NCBI RefSeq assembly: GCF_000281895.1
Contig: NZ_CM001558.1
Span: 616,001-680,000 of the forward strand
Direction: 5' to 3'
From: Pseudomonas fluorescens Q2-87
GTDB lineage: Bacteria > Pseudomonadota > Gammaproteobacteria > Pseudomonadales > Pseudomonadaceae
Length of the DNA stretch: 64,000 nt
In this document: in pieces, positions 1-5,794 of the stretch
How positions within the stretch are numbered: position 1 is the stretch's first letter
Layout of the letters: each line of letters begins with the position of its first letter
The notes under the pieces: generated by a model
Databases searched by the model: none
What the model was told of the DNA's origin: nothing
Seen by the model: the letters and a program-made list of their open reading frames with translations, nothing else
Position numbers and translations under genes: made by a program

Positions 1-1
1 T

Positions 2-682
2 TCAGCAGCCTTCGCGCAAATACCTGTAACAGTAACTACCCAGGCAAGTGACTCGCCGATGACCATGGCCGAGTTCTCGGCCAACACTGCGCGCTGGGCG
101 CAGCAAGTCGAGCAGATGACGTCGCAGATTGACCAGATGAAGCAGCAGTACCAGTCGATCACCGGATCGCGTGGAATGGGCAGCATCATGGACAACCCGG
201 CTCTGCGTGATTACCTGCCGCGAGACTGGCAACAGGTCTACGACTCCGTGAGGGACGGTGGCTATGCCGGCCTGAGTGGTCGCGGTAAACAGGTCTATGC
301 CGCCAACAAGACATTTGATAGCTGCAACTTCATCAACTCCCGCGACGCGCAACGGGCGTGTGAAGCGCGGGCGGTCAAACCATCGCAAGACAAAGCGGTT
401 GCCCTTGATGCCTACGACGCGGCTAAAAGCCGGCTTTCGCAAATAGATGGGCTCATGTCGCGTATCAATACGACGCAAGATCCGAAGGCCATTGCGGAAT
501 TACAAGGCCGGATTGCGATTGAACAGGCGAAAATCCAGAACGAGCAAACCAAGCTTCAGATGTTTCAGATGGTGGCGCAGGCAGAGGACCGTTTGCAGCT
601 ACAACGGCAGCGGGAGCTCAACGCCCAGGCCAATGCCCGACGCGGTTGGATACAACCGGATGCATCGAACAACTTGAACTGA
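2..682 (+). CDS. virB5: VirB5-type T4SS minor pilus protein, 5' partial
   Basis: The gene is cut by the left window edge: the frame is open from base 2 and the true start lies outside. The first visible residues (SAAFAQIPVTV) look like the end of a Sec signal peptide with cleavage after AFA, as in VirB5/TraC proteins. The remaining 200-odd residues are Gln-rich and helical, with long coiled-coil-like stretches, and end in QANARRGW. VirB5 proteins are periplasmic or pilus-tip subunits of conjugative type IV secretion systems. It is followed by a membrane protein, an EexN-like lipoprotein and virB6, which is the familiar B5-eex-B6 order. The assignment rests on context and protein shape. An internal ATG at 59 would give a shorter product without the export signal and is not preferred. 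Confidence 0.78.
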   Translation, partial: SAAFAQIPVTVTTQASDSPMTMAEFSANTARWAQQVEQMTSQIDQMKQQYQSITGSRGMGSIMDNPALRDYLPRDWQQVYDSVRDGGYAGLSGRGKQVYAANKTFDSCNFINSRDAQRACEARAVKPSQDKAVALDAYDAAKSRLSQIDGLMSRINTTQDPKAIAELQGRIAIEQAKIQNEQTKLQMFQMVAQAEDRLQLQRQRELNAQANARRGWIQPDASNNLN

Positions 683-694
683 GGGGGACGCGTC

Positions 695-1180
695 ATGATT
701 TCATTCATTCAGCTTCCTATTCTGGCAGTCTGTTTTTTCCTCTTGCTAGCCATGCGCCGTTTCTGGATCTGCATCGACAAGATGGGCTTCCTTCGGGAGG
801 TGGGCCGTCGCGCACCTGCGTTGGTTCACACCGACATCCTCGTTGCATCGCTCGCATTTTTGCCCTTCGTAATTGCAGCGGTCGATTGGTTCGGGATTCC
901 ACTGCCGTACCAGGAAGGACCGGTTTCACCGGTGCTAGCTGCCTTTCTTTCAGTTGGGTGTTTAGGTGGTGCGGTGCTGTCATTACGCGATTCTGGAAAT
1001 CGCTTCGCTGGGCATTGGGCTGGCACTCGGGAAAGCGCCCTGCGCACTGTCGCGACGCTCCGCATCATCGATGCTGCTGAGCTTGCTTACGCTTTGGATT
1101 TTGCGCAGCAACATGAGGCTCGTCATGGGTCGAGTCGAGGTGTTGTGATCGATGTAGAAAAGCAGGAGGTGCGGAAATGA
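695..1180 (+). CDS. Small membrane protein in the T4SS cluster, function unknown
   Basis: I do not recognise this 161-residue protein. It has three hydrophobic stretches, at about residues 4-20, 47-65 and 79-96, and a polar charged C-terminal third, so it is probably an inner-membrane protein with a cytoplasmic tail. The ATG at 695 has a good GAGGGGG ribosome site, lies 12 bases after the virB5 stop, and the gene ends in an ATGA overlap with the eexN-like gene. It is therefore translated as part of the virB5-eexN-virB6 unit. Its position between virB5 and eex suggests an accessory transfer or exclusion role, but this is inference only. Confidence 0.65.
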   Translation: MISFIQLPILAVCFFLLLAMRRFWICIDKMGFLREVGRRAPALVHTDILVASLAFLPFVIAAVDWFGIPLPYQEGPVSPVLAAFLSVGCLGGAVLSLRDSGNRFAGHWAGTRESALRTVATLRIIDAAELAYALDFAQQHEARHGSSRGVVIDVEKQEVRK

Positions 1181-1437
1181 GAGGTTTTTTCCTAACTCTG
1201 CTGATCGCCGTAGGACTGGCTGGATGTGGCGAAAACACCCCCGTGCAAACTGTCGACTGGTACAAACAGCACGACTCGGAAAGAAAGGCGATGGTTGCCA
1301 GATGTAAAGCCAGTCCTGGTGAACTGGCCGCCTCGCCGAACTGCGTTAATGCGCAGCAGGCCGACAACGAAAAAGCCAATGCCCGACGCGGATGGCTCAC
1401 CCCGGGTGCAGTCGATCTCGACAAGAAGGGAGAGTGA
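1177..1437 (+). CDS. EexN-like entry-exclusion lipoprotein
   Basis: This 86-residue protein has a short hydrophobic leader and a lipobox LAGC at residues 14-17, so Cys17 is the expected lipidation site. The body VDWYKQH ... C ... PGELAASPNCVNAQQA is the pattern of the EexN family, small lipoproteins that block redundant conjugation into cells already carrying the same element. The ATG overlaps the preceding stop (ATGA), and virB6 begins two bases after its own stop, so the genes are tightly coupled. Oddly, its C-terminus (KANARRGW) repeats the C-terminal motif of VirB5 next door almost base for base. The family call is good; exclusion specificity is not known. Confidence 0.8.
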   Translation: MRGFFLTLLIAVGLAGCGENTPVQTVDWYKQHDSERKAMVARCKASPGELAASPNCVNAQQADNEKANARRGWLTPGAVDLDKKGE

Positions 1438-1439
1438 AC

Positions 1440-2525
1440 ATGGAAGGGCCAATGATTTTTCAGTTCATCGGGACTTTTCTCGATACCGCATTGAATGCAT
1501 TCGTGAGCCAAACCGCCGGCAACGTCATTACGATGTTTACGCTGTTCGCGCTTGGGGGCACCACGCTTTACCTGACTGTCATGGGTTACATGATCGGCTG
1601 GGGGTATATCGAAGCGCCGATGTCCACCTTTCTGAAAACCTGCGCCAAGCTCATTTTGATCGCAGCATTTGCGCTGAATGCTGACATGTATACGGAATGG
1701 ATTGTTGGGGGCATTCGGTCCTTGGAGGTGGGCTTCACTTCGGCCTTTGCCGGCACGGGTTCCTCTGGCGGGGAGGCCACTTCCGTGTATCAAGTAGTAG
1801 ATCACGCCTTAGGTCGAGGATGGGGAATCGCTGGTGACCTTTGGGAGCGGGCGGCCAATCGTGATTGGTCGGAAATCGGCATGGCATTTGGTGAGTATTT
1901 CAATGCTGGCATCATTGCGGTAGCAACCGGCTTGCTGGGTATCCCGGCTGGCGGAATGATCGTTGTTGCTAAGGCGGGCTTAACGATCATGCTCGGTATA
2001 GGCCCTTTCTTTCTCATCGCTTTGATGTGGCCCGCCACTGCTCGTTTCTTCGATAGCTGGTTTGGCCAGGTTATGACCTATGTATTGCGTATCGCCCTCA
2101 TGGCGGCTGTTGTAGGCCTGGCATTCAAAGGGTTCGATGCGCTGATAAACAGCGTTGACCTGGATAGCGAGCAAAATCCGCTGTTCACGTCTCTGGTTCT
2201 GATCACCTTCACTATTGTCATGTTCTGGCTGCTCGGTGAGGCGAACTCAGTTGCAGGGCAGCTTGCCGGTGGAGTCAGCAGTGCGGCAGTCACACTGCGC
2301 GCGATGGCTCAGGGCGCTGCCTCGCCTATTCGAGCTGCTGCTCGGTTGATGAATGCTCCGAGTACGCGGCGTGATATGGAGTCCGGCATGATGGTGACAG
2401 CTGGACGTACAAATCATTTGGTGGCGGGTAATACCCTCTGGAATCCAGCTTACCGGCAACACGTAATGCAAAACTTAGGCAAGAATTGGGGACATGCGAA
2501 AGGTGGAAGGATTGGACAAGGCTAA
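1440..2525 (+). CDS. virB6: VirB6 inner-membrane channel protein of the T4SS
   Basis: VirB6 is the polytopic inner-membrane subunit of the T4SS translocation channel. The 361-residue product has the typical profile: N-terminal hydrophobic segments at about 20-85, a polar loop at about 95-150, then four or five strong membrane segments at about 155-280 (including GIPAGGMIVVAKAGLTIMLG and FLIALMWPATARFFDSWFG) and a hydrophilic C-terminal tail. The start at 1440 is chosen because AAGGGAGAG stands just upstream and the eexN stop is two bases away; the upstream in-frame codon at 1392 lies inside eexN. In related clusters virB8-virB11 follow virB6, but here coding stops and a GC-rich non-coding tract begins. 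Confidence 0.85.
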   Translation: MEGPMIFQFIGTFLDTALNAFVSQTAGNVITMFTLFALGGTTLYLTVMGYMIGWGYIEAPMSTFLKTCAKLILIAAFALNADMYTEWIVGGIRSLEVGFTSAFAGTGSSGGEATSVYQVVDHALGRGWGIAGDLWERAANRDWSEIGMAFGEYFNAGIIAVATGLLGIPAGGMIVVAKAGLTIMLGIGPFFLIALMWPATARFFDSWFGQVMTYVLRIALMAAVVGLAFKGFDALINSVDLDSEQNPLFTSLVLITFTIVMFWLLGEANSVAGQLAGGVSSAAVTLRAMAQGAASPIRAAARLMNAPSTRRDMESGMMVTAGRTNHLVAGNTLWNPAYRQHVMQNLGKNWGHAKGGRIGQG

Positions 2526-2588
2526 TCGTCCTCCATCGACTTCCTCTGGCTGCATGTGTGTTTGCCCTGCGCGCCCTGGCGGGCTTAC

Positions 2589-2611
2589 CCAAAGGGGCTC
2601 TGCCCCTCTGG
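2589..2611 (+). terminator. Hairpin 65 bases after virB6
   Basis: CCAAAGGGGC, a three-base loop, then GCCCCTCTGG form a stem of nine pairs with one mismatch. It is the first strong structure after the virB6 stop. The lack of a following T-run makes it a weak intrinsic terminator candidate. Confidence 0.35.
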
Positions 2612-2693
2612 ACTTCCTGCCCCTCGCCGGGTGGCAGGGCTGCGGGGATAACCCCTCCCGCAACCCAGCCAATAGGGTCATCGTGAGAAGCGC

Positions 2694-2767
2694 GTCAAGG
2701 GTTCGCTTCGCCGGCATCCTCACCCGGTCCCGCTTCGCGGGCTGCGGCTTGTGGTGCCGCCCTTGAC
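2694..2767. repeat. 74-base GC-rich unit with GTCAAGGG/CCCTTGAC ends (left copy)
   Basis: The unit begins GTCAAGGG and ends CCCTTGAC, perfect 8-base terminal inverted repeats. Read on the minus strand it shares blocks in order (GTCAAGGGC, CACC, GCCGCAGC, GGGTGAGGATG, GGCG-AGC, ACCCTTGA) with the unit at 3025-3116, so the two are diverged copies in opposite orientation on either side of the antitoxin gene. Confidence 0.6.
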
Positions 2768-2827
2768 CCACTGAGTCCGCGCTGAATTTGTCTTGTTATT
2801 AATCTGTCGGTGTTTCGGAGTGTTCAA

Positions 2828-3094
2828 ATGAAGCTACGCAATACCATTACCGACGAAGAGCGGAAGCGCAGGCAGGAAGCGGTCGATTATGCTCGAGCAT
2901 CGACCGAGCTTTCGGGTTACAGCCTAAGTACCGAAGATGAAGCTCGCGCTCAGGCTTTTGTAGACGGCGATCTGGATTTGAGTGATTTTGTACGCTCTAC
3001 AGCGCCGTCTGAGCTGGAAGATGTGTCAAGGGCATCACCGGAGGCCGCAGCGGAGCGGAGCCCTTCAGGGCGAGCACCGAACGGGCGAGGATGA
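2828..3094 (+). CDS. VbhA-family antitoxin, orphan, with a foreign C-terminal tail
   Basis: Residues 7-56 or so (ERKRRQEAVDYARASTELS through DGDLDLSDFVRS) have the pattern of VbhA antitoxins, the small proteins that hold Fic-domain AMP-transferases of the VbhT type inactive. VbhA/VbhT are known from conjugative elements. No Fic gene follows: downstream DNA is non-coding and then convergent genes. The last 20-odd residues (from about VSRASPEAAAER) are encoded by the GC-rich repeat unit at 3025-3116, so the original 3' end of the gene, and probably the toxin, appear to have been lost. The ATG at 2828 has CGGAG eight bases upstream; a GTG at 2810 is less likely. The family call is by recall of the motif. 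Confidence 0.65.
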   Translation: MKLRNTITDEERKRRQEAVDYARASTELSGYSLSTEDEARAQAFVDGDLDLSDFVRSTAPSELEDVSRASPEAAAERSPSGRAPNGRG

Positions 3095-3116
3095 TGGGCG
3101 CAGCCTTTACCCTTGA
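3025..3116. repeat. 92-base GC-rich unit with GTCAAGGG/CCCTTGA ends (right copy)
   Basis: It starts GTCAAGGGC and ends ACCCTTGA. Relative to the copy at 2694-2767 it is inverted and carries extra internal bases. It supplies the last codons and the stop of the antitoxin gene. Further GC-rich, hairpin-prone sequence without a gene follows to about 3260, including GCAACC/GGTTGC near 3215-3232. Confidence 0.55.
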
Positions 3117-3275
3117 TACAGCTGCAAGCGTCCAAGCCTAGCGCCAGGGGTAGGAACCAGGCGAAGCCGCAGGACCTGCCCCTGCCGCCAGTCCGGCAAG
3201 GATAGGACGCGGGGTGCAACCGAAGGGGTTGCCCAAGCGGAGCGCGGAGAGGCCTAGAACTCTTAAAAAACGTCA

Positions 3276-4036
3276 TCATGGCGTTCGCTGTGGTCGTAAC
3301 TGGGCGAGGAATCTGTTCCCCACTCCTCGATCCACTTTCACGTCGCTTGCGGGCGGCTTGTTTGGTGAGGGAAGGCTCGCCTGAGGTCTTCTGTTTTTTG
3401 CTATCTCCAAACCAAGGTTCGGTTTGAATTGCCCGGCCCGATATTTCATCGCTACCCCAGAGAGCCAGTATTCAGGTCCCTTTTTTATGAAACCTGCGGC
3501 CATAGCCCCGGCCAGTTCATCCAGAAGCGTCTGGGCGGCATCGGTGGGGATTCCTTGCAGGATCCTGCCAACTGAATCCTTGGAATGCTTCGTCAACCCT
3601 GGTGGATAAACCAGATGCCTGGGTGACGTGTCCGAAGGTAGTGGTGGCTTTGATTTGGTTTTATTTGGTAGTTCAAGGCCTGACATCTGCGTGGCGTCGG
3701 GCGGTGACACCCGGCTGACATTCCCCCCTGTCAGTTGAATGTCATGGGGGGGTGACATAGCTGTGACATCCCGCTCAACGTTAATAGTGTAGAAGTTACT
3801 GGTTTGTGAGCCGTCAGTTCTAAACCGTGGGGTAGAGGAAACAAGTCCGCTTCACAGAGCTTCTTCAAGATCCTTTGTACTGTTCTGGCCGAAACGCCGC
3901 ATTTAGCAGCTAACAGTTTTACGCTGGCAAAACAGGGCTCCTGTTCGTTTTCGCATTTGGCGATATAAACGAGAATGAGCTTGTCTTGCGCAGGTAGCTG
4001 CTGGTTATAAACCCAGTCTATAGTCCTGTAGCTCAT
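3276..4036 (-). pseudogene. Helix-turn-helix (replication/maintenance-type) protein, frameshifted
   Basis: The N-terminal frame (from ATG 4036) encodes a winged helix-turn-helix domain (LIYVAK-type helix, LLAAKCGVSARTVQRILKKL at about residues 45-65), common in initiator-like proteins of integrative elements. Near 3847-3850 the frame breaks. Deleting the expected third base of an Ala codon turns ...CEAGLVSSTPRFRTDGSQTS into an early-ending frame, while the other frame continues SNFYTINVERDVTAMSPPHD and runs on to a stop at 3276, including a C-terminal DAAQTLLDELAGAMAAG...YRAGQFKPNLGLEIA region typical of these proteins. One missing base therefore splits a protein of roughly 250 residues. It starts two bases after the upstream excisionase-like gene. 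Sequencing error and true decay cannot be told apart here. Confidence 0.75.
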
Positions 4037-4038
4037 GT

Positions 4039-4269
4039 TCAGGCCTGAAGAGCTGGGGTATCAAGAGACAGTGCCTGGTTGACTTGCAGAGTGCGGAAGT
4101 AGACTCGACGCCCAACGCGAACAACCGCAGGCTTCAGCTTTCTGGAGAGCTCTGAGTCGCTGTACATCGCTACTCTGAATCCGTCTGCAGAACGGTCCAA
4201 CAAGTTTGCGACTTGAGCCATGCTCATCAACGGGCCAAACCGGTCCAAAAGGTATTGTTCGGAAGTCAT
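4039..4269 (-). CDS. AlpA/excisionase-like DNA-binding protein
   Basis: This 76-residue protein reads LMSMAQVANLLDRSADGFRVAMYSD...VVRVGRRVYFRTLQVNQAL. That is the MerR-like winged-helix layout of AlpA/excisionase proteins: a helix-turn-helix near residues 15-32 and a wing strand VGRRVYF. A CGGAG ribosome site precedes the ATG. It lies between the integrase gene and the frameshifted helix-turn-helix gene, all on the minus strand, and its stop is two bases before the next ATG. A role as recombination directionality factor or as regulator of the integration module is likely but inferred. Confidence 0.65.
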   Translation of the reverse strand: MTSEQYLLDRFGPLMSMAQVANLLDRSADGFRVAMYSDSELSRKLKPAVVRVGRRVYFRTLQVNQALSLDTPALQA

Positions 4270-4283
4270 ATATTTCTCCGTAG

Positions 4284-4299
4284 TTACGTTGGCTTACGT
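4284..4299 (-). promoter_or_regulatory. Two direct ACGTAA repeats upstream of the excisionase-like gene
   Basis: On the minus strand ACGTAA occurs twice, 10 bases apart and so on the same helix face, at about 15-30 bases before the start codon at 4269. Position and spacing suit an operator, possibly for the gene's own product. No binding protein can be named. Confidence 0.35.
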
Positions 4300-4389
4300 A
4301 TCATTTGTAATGTTCGGAGAAAGCTATCAATTAAATTTGGTGACAGTAAAGATAGGGGTTTGCTGGGAAGTTGTCGCCAACAGTAGTGT

Positions 4390-4475
4390 GGCTGTGTTGA
4401 AAAACAAATTGGTAACAACTAAAAAACACAGGAAAACTAAAGAAAACAAAATATAACAGAAGGAAAACAATAGAA
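4390..4475. other. A-rich tract with phased A-runs
   Basis: Runs of four to six A start near 4400, 4421, 4433, 4443 and 4464, at spacings of 21, 12, 10 and 21 bases, close to helical phase. GAAAAC recurs at 4432, 4442 and 4463. This predicts intrinsically bent DNA in the 250-base gap between the integrase stop and the excisionase-like gene. Confidence 0.5.
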
Positions 4476-4478
4476 GGC

Positions 4479-4496
4479 AGCAGCCGGATAGCTGCT
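4479..4496 (-). terminator. Weak hairpin after the integrase gene
   Basis: AGCAGC and GCTGCT form a six-pair stem with a six-base loop 25 bases past the integrase stop on the minus strand. The following bases are T-rich only loosely, so termination would be inefficient. Confidence 0.35.
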
Positions 4497-4520
4497 ACAT
4501 TCTTTTTTAAGGTCGGGAAG

Positions 4521-5576
4521 TCAGCCAAACTGATCGAGCTTACGCACCAGATCCTCGGCACGTAAATGCGTATAGCGCTTGAGCATCTGCATCGATTTAT
4601 GACCGCTGATCGCGGAAACCTCCTGATCAGAAAGTCCTCCCTCGACAAGCCTGCTGACAGCCTCGTGTCGAAGATCATGGAAGCGGAAATCGGGTACGTT
4701 AGCCTTTTTCTTGATCGTGCCCCAGATTTTCGTGAACGCATAAGGGCGACGCTTTTGGTCCTTTCCTGGTTCGCCGAAGAAGACCAAATCACAATCGATA
4801 GGACGTACCGGATTCGCCAGGGCGGTACGAAATACCTCGGTAGCTAATTTGCTCAGAGGGACGGTACGAGCGCTATCGTTTTTCGTGTCTGAGAGCCGCA
4901 CTATCCGTTTTTGGATATCAATCTGTGAGCGACGTAGGCTCGCGATCTCAGAAGCGCGCATGCCCGTTGCCAAGGCGATCTGGACAATCCACCCCAGCAT
5001 GGGGTTGCTGTGCTTGTTCACTGCTGCCAATAGGCGTTTTTCCTCATCAGCCATGAGGCGTCTATTTCGACCTTCGCCTGGGCTCGGCTTACGAATATTG
5101 AGAACTGGGTTAAAGGTCAATCCGAGCCCCCACTCTTGAATCGCAACCGTGAACAGATGGCTTAGCAAAGCCAGCTCCAGCCGCACGGTATTGTTACTCG
5201 TGGGATTGCCGCGGTTGGTGAGTGAGCCCAGGCGAGTATCGCGATAATTTGCGATCACCTCAGAGGATAGCGCCGCGAGGGAATACTTGCCCAGATGCTG
5301 TATCAACTGCTGTGCCTTGGTGGCTTCCGCCCGCTGTGTAGTCGGTTTCTTGGTAGGGCTCACTTCACGGAGATAGCGCTGAAGCGCCTTTTCGAGCGTC
5401 AGCCGCTCGGAGCCGCTGCGTTGGATGTACACGCCGCGCACCATTTCGTCTTCGGTGCGTCGTGACCAGTCTTCGGCGTCGCGTTTGGTGCGGAAAGTTT
5501 TGGCGTTGGTCGGCCATCCGGTTTTGCGGATTACGGCCTTCCAAGTGCCAGCAGGGGTTTTGACGATTGTGGCCAT
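4521..5576 (-). CDS. int: Tyrosine-recombinase integrase
   Basis: This 351-residue site-specific recombinase integrates and excises the element at the neighbouring tRNA. The C-terminal catalytic domain shows the R-H-R-(H)-Y set: Arg in ATGMRASEIASL, His and Arg in FRFHDLRHEAVS, His in SGHKSMQ and the nucleophile Tyr in LKRYTHLRAED. The N-terminal part (MATIVKTPAGTWKAVIRK) is the arm-binding domain, followed by a core-binding SAM-like domain at about 60-160. The ATG at 5576 is chosen because the protein then begins with the conserved MATIV...GTWKA stretch; the open frame upstream runs into the tRNA and is not coding. All catalytic residues are intact, so the element may still be mobile. Confidence 0.92.
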   Translation of the reverse strand: MATIVKTPAGTWKAVIRKTGWPTNAKTFRTKRDAEDWSRRTEDEMVRGVYIQRSGSERLTLEKALQRYLREVSPTKKPTTQRAEATKAQQLIQHLGKYSLAALSSEVIANYRDTRLGSLTNRGNPTSNNTVRLELALLSHLFTVAIQEWGLGLTFNPVLNIRKPSPGEGRNRRLMADEEKRLLAAVNKHSNPMLGWIVQIALATGMRASEIASLRRSQIDIQKRIVRLSDTKNDSARTVPLSKLATEVFRTALANPVRPIDCDLVFFGEPGKDQKRRPYAFTKIWGTIKKKANVPDFRFHDLRHEAVSRLVEGGLSDQEVSAISGHKSMQMLKRYTHLRAEDLVRKLDQFG

Positions 5577-5612
5577 ATGAAGGACTCCAAAGGCGTGCAA
5601 GCGAAGCCGCAC

Positions 5613-5629
5613 TGTACCTAATTTGTACC
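5613..5629. promoter_or_regulatory. Direct TGTACC repeats between integrase and tRNA
   Basis: TGTACC occurs at 5613-5618 and 5624-5629, 11 bases apart, in the 126-base gap between the integrase start and the tRNA. They are candidates for integrase arm-type sites or an operator for the integrase promoter. This is a suggestion from position only. Confidence 0.35.
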
Positions 5630-5674
5630 TTTGGACCATAGGACTGTATCCGCGATGGTTCCGCCAGAAACGCG

Positions 5675-5697
5675 AAAGCCGCGCAATGCGCGGCTTT
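5675..5697 (-). terminator. Hairpin after the tRNA gene
   Basis: AAAGCCGCGC and GCGCGGCTTT form a perfect 10-pair stem with a three-base loop, five bases beyond the tRNA CCA end on the minus strand. It is a typical tRNA-type terminator, though the T-run is interrupted. It lies on the element side of the junction, so it may have been carried in with the attachment site. Confidence 0.65.
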
Positions 5698-5702
5698 GGA
5701 GT

Positions 5703-5779
5703 TGGTGGGCCCACACGGACTTGAACCGTGGACCAAAGGATTATGAGTCCTCTGCTCTAACCAACTGAGCTATAGGCCC
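5703..5779 (-). tRNA. tRNA-Ile2, anticodon CAT (often annotated tRNA-Met)
   Basis: The 77-base cloverleaf folds cleanly: acceptor GGGCCTA/TGGGCCC, D-arm GCTCAGTTGGTTAGAGC, anticodon stem GAGGA/TCCTT with loop CTCATAA, T-arm CACGG/CCGTG around TTCAAGT, and an encoded CCA. The CAT anticodon fits elongator Met or Ile2. TTTGGTC after the anticodon stem and GGTTCAAGTCC match E. coli Ile2 (whose C34 becomes lysidine) better than tRNA-Met. It serves as the element's integration site, and its mature sequence is intact. Confidence 0.9.
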
Positions 5780-5794
5780 TCAGTAGGCCGCGGA

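Larger units (their letters stand above)
2526..2827. other. Non-coding GC-rich stretch after virB6
   Basis: About 300 bases hold no credible gene. A strong hairpin at 2589-2611 (CCAAAGGGGC / GCCCCTCTGG) could end virB6 transcription, but no T-run follows. Next come GC-rich, partly self-complementary sequences, then a 74-base unit at 2694-2767 bounded by GTCAAGGG and CCCTTGAC. A ribosome site CGGAG at 2815-2819 belongs to the antitoxin gene. No nic-site motif that I can name with confidence was found. Confidence 0.6.
1..5702. mobile_element. Right end of an integrated conjugative-type element at tRNA-Ile2
   Basis: The block between the window edge and the 3' end of the tRNA at 5703-5779 holds conjugation genes (virB5, eexN-like, virB6), an orphan antitoxin, a broken helix-turn-helix gene, an excisionase-like gene and a tyrosine integrase whose start lies about 127 bases from the tRNA. 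An integrase abutting the 3' end of a tRNA is the standard layout of integrative elements. Base composition is patchy, with an A-rich tract at 4390-4475 and GC-rich non-coding units at 2563-2767 and 3025-3260, unlike the even GC-rich core to the right. The distal att copy, the relaxase and the rest of the T4SS are not in the window, so whether it is an ICE, an integrated plasmid or a decaying island cannot be decided here. Confidence 0.85.

Noticed and set aside
2526..2767. Possible origin of transfer after virB6
   Set aside because: There are several stems, but no nic motif I can assign and no relaxase gene in view.
2475..2771. 98-codon minus-strand open frame after virB6
   Set aside because: It lies in the hairpin-rich GC unit, and its Arg/Pro/Gly-rich product looks like translated repeat DNA.
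3276..3758. A separate gene starting MSPPHD on the minus strand
   Set aside because: The same frame continues upstream as SNFYTINVERDVTA, the expected continuation of the helix-turn-helix protein, so this is the second half of a frameshifted gene.
4220..4456. 78-codon plus-strand open frame over the xis-like promoter
   Set aside because: No ribosome site, low-complexity Lys/Thr end in the A-rich tract, and it overlaps the regulatory region.
5703..5779. Calling the CAT tRNA an elongator or initiator Met tRNA
   Set aside because: The bases after the anticodon stem and in the T-arm fit Ile2 better; it also pairs at position 1-72, unlike initiator tRNA.
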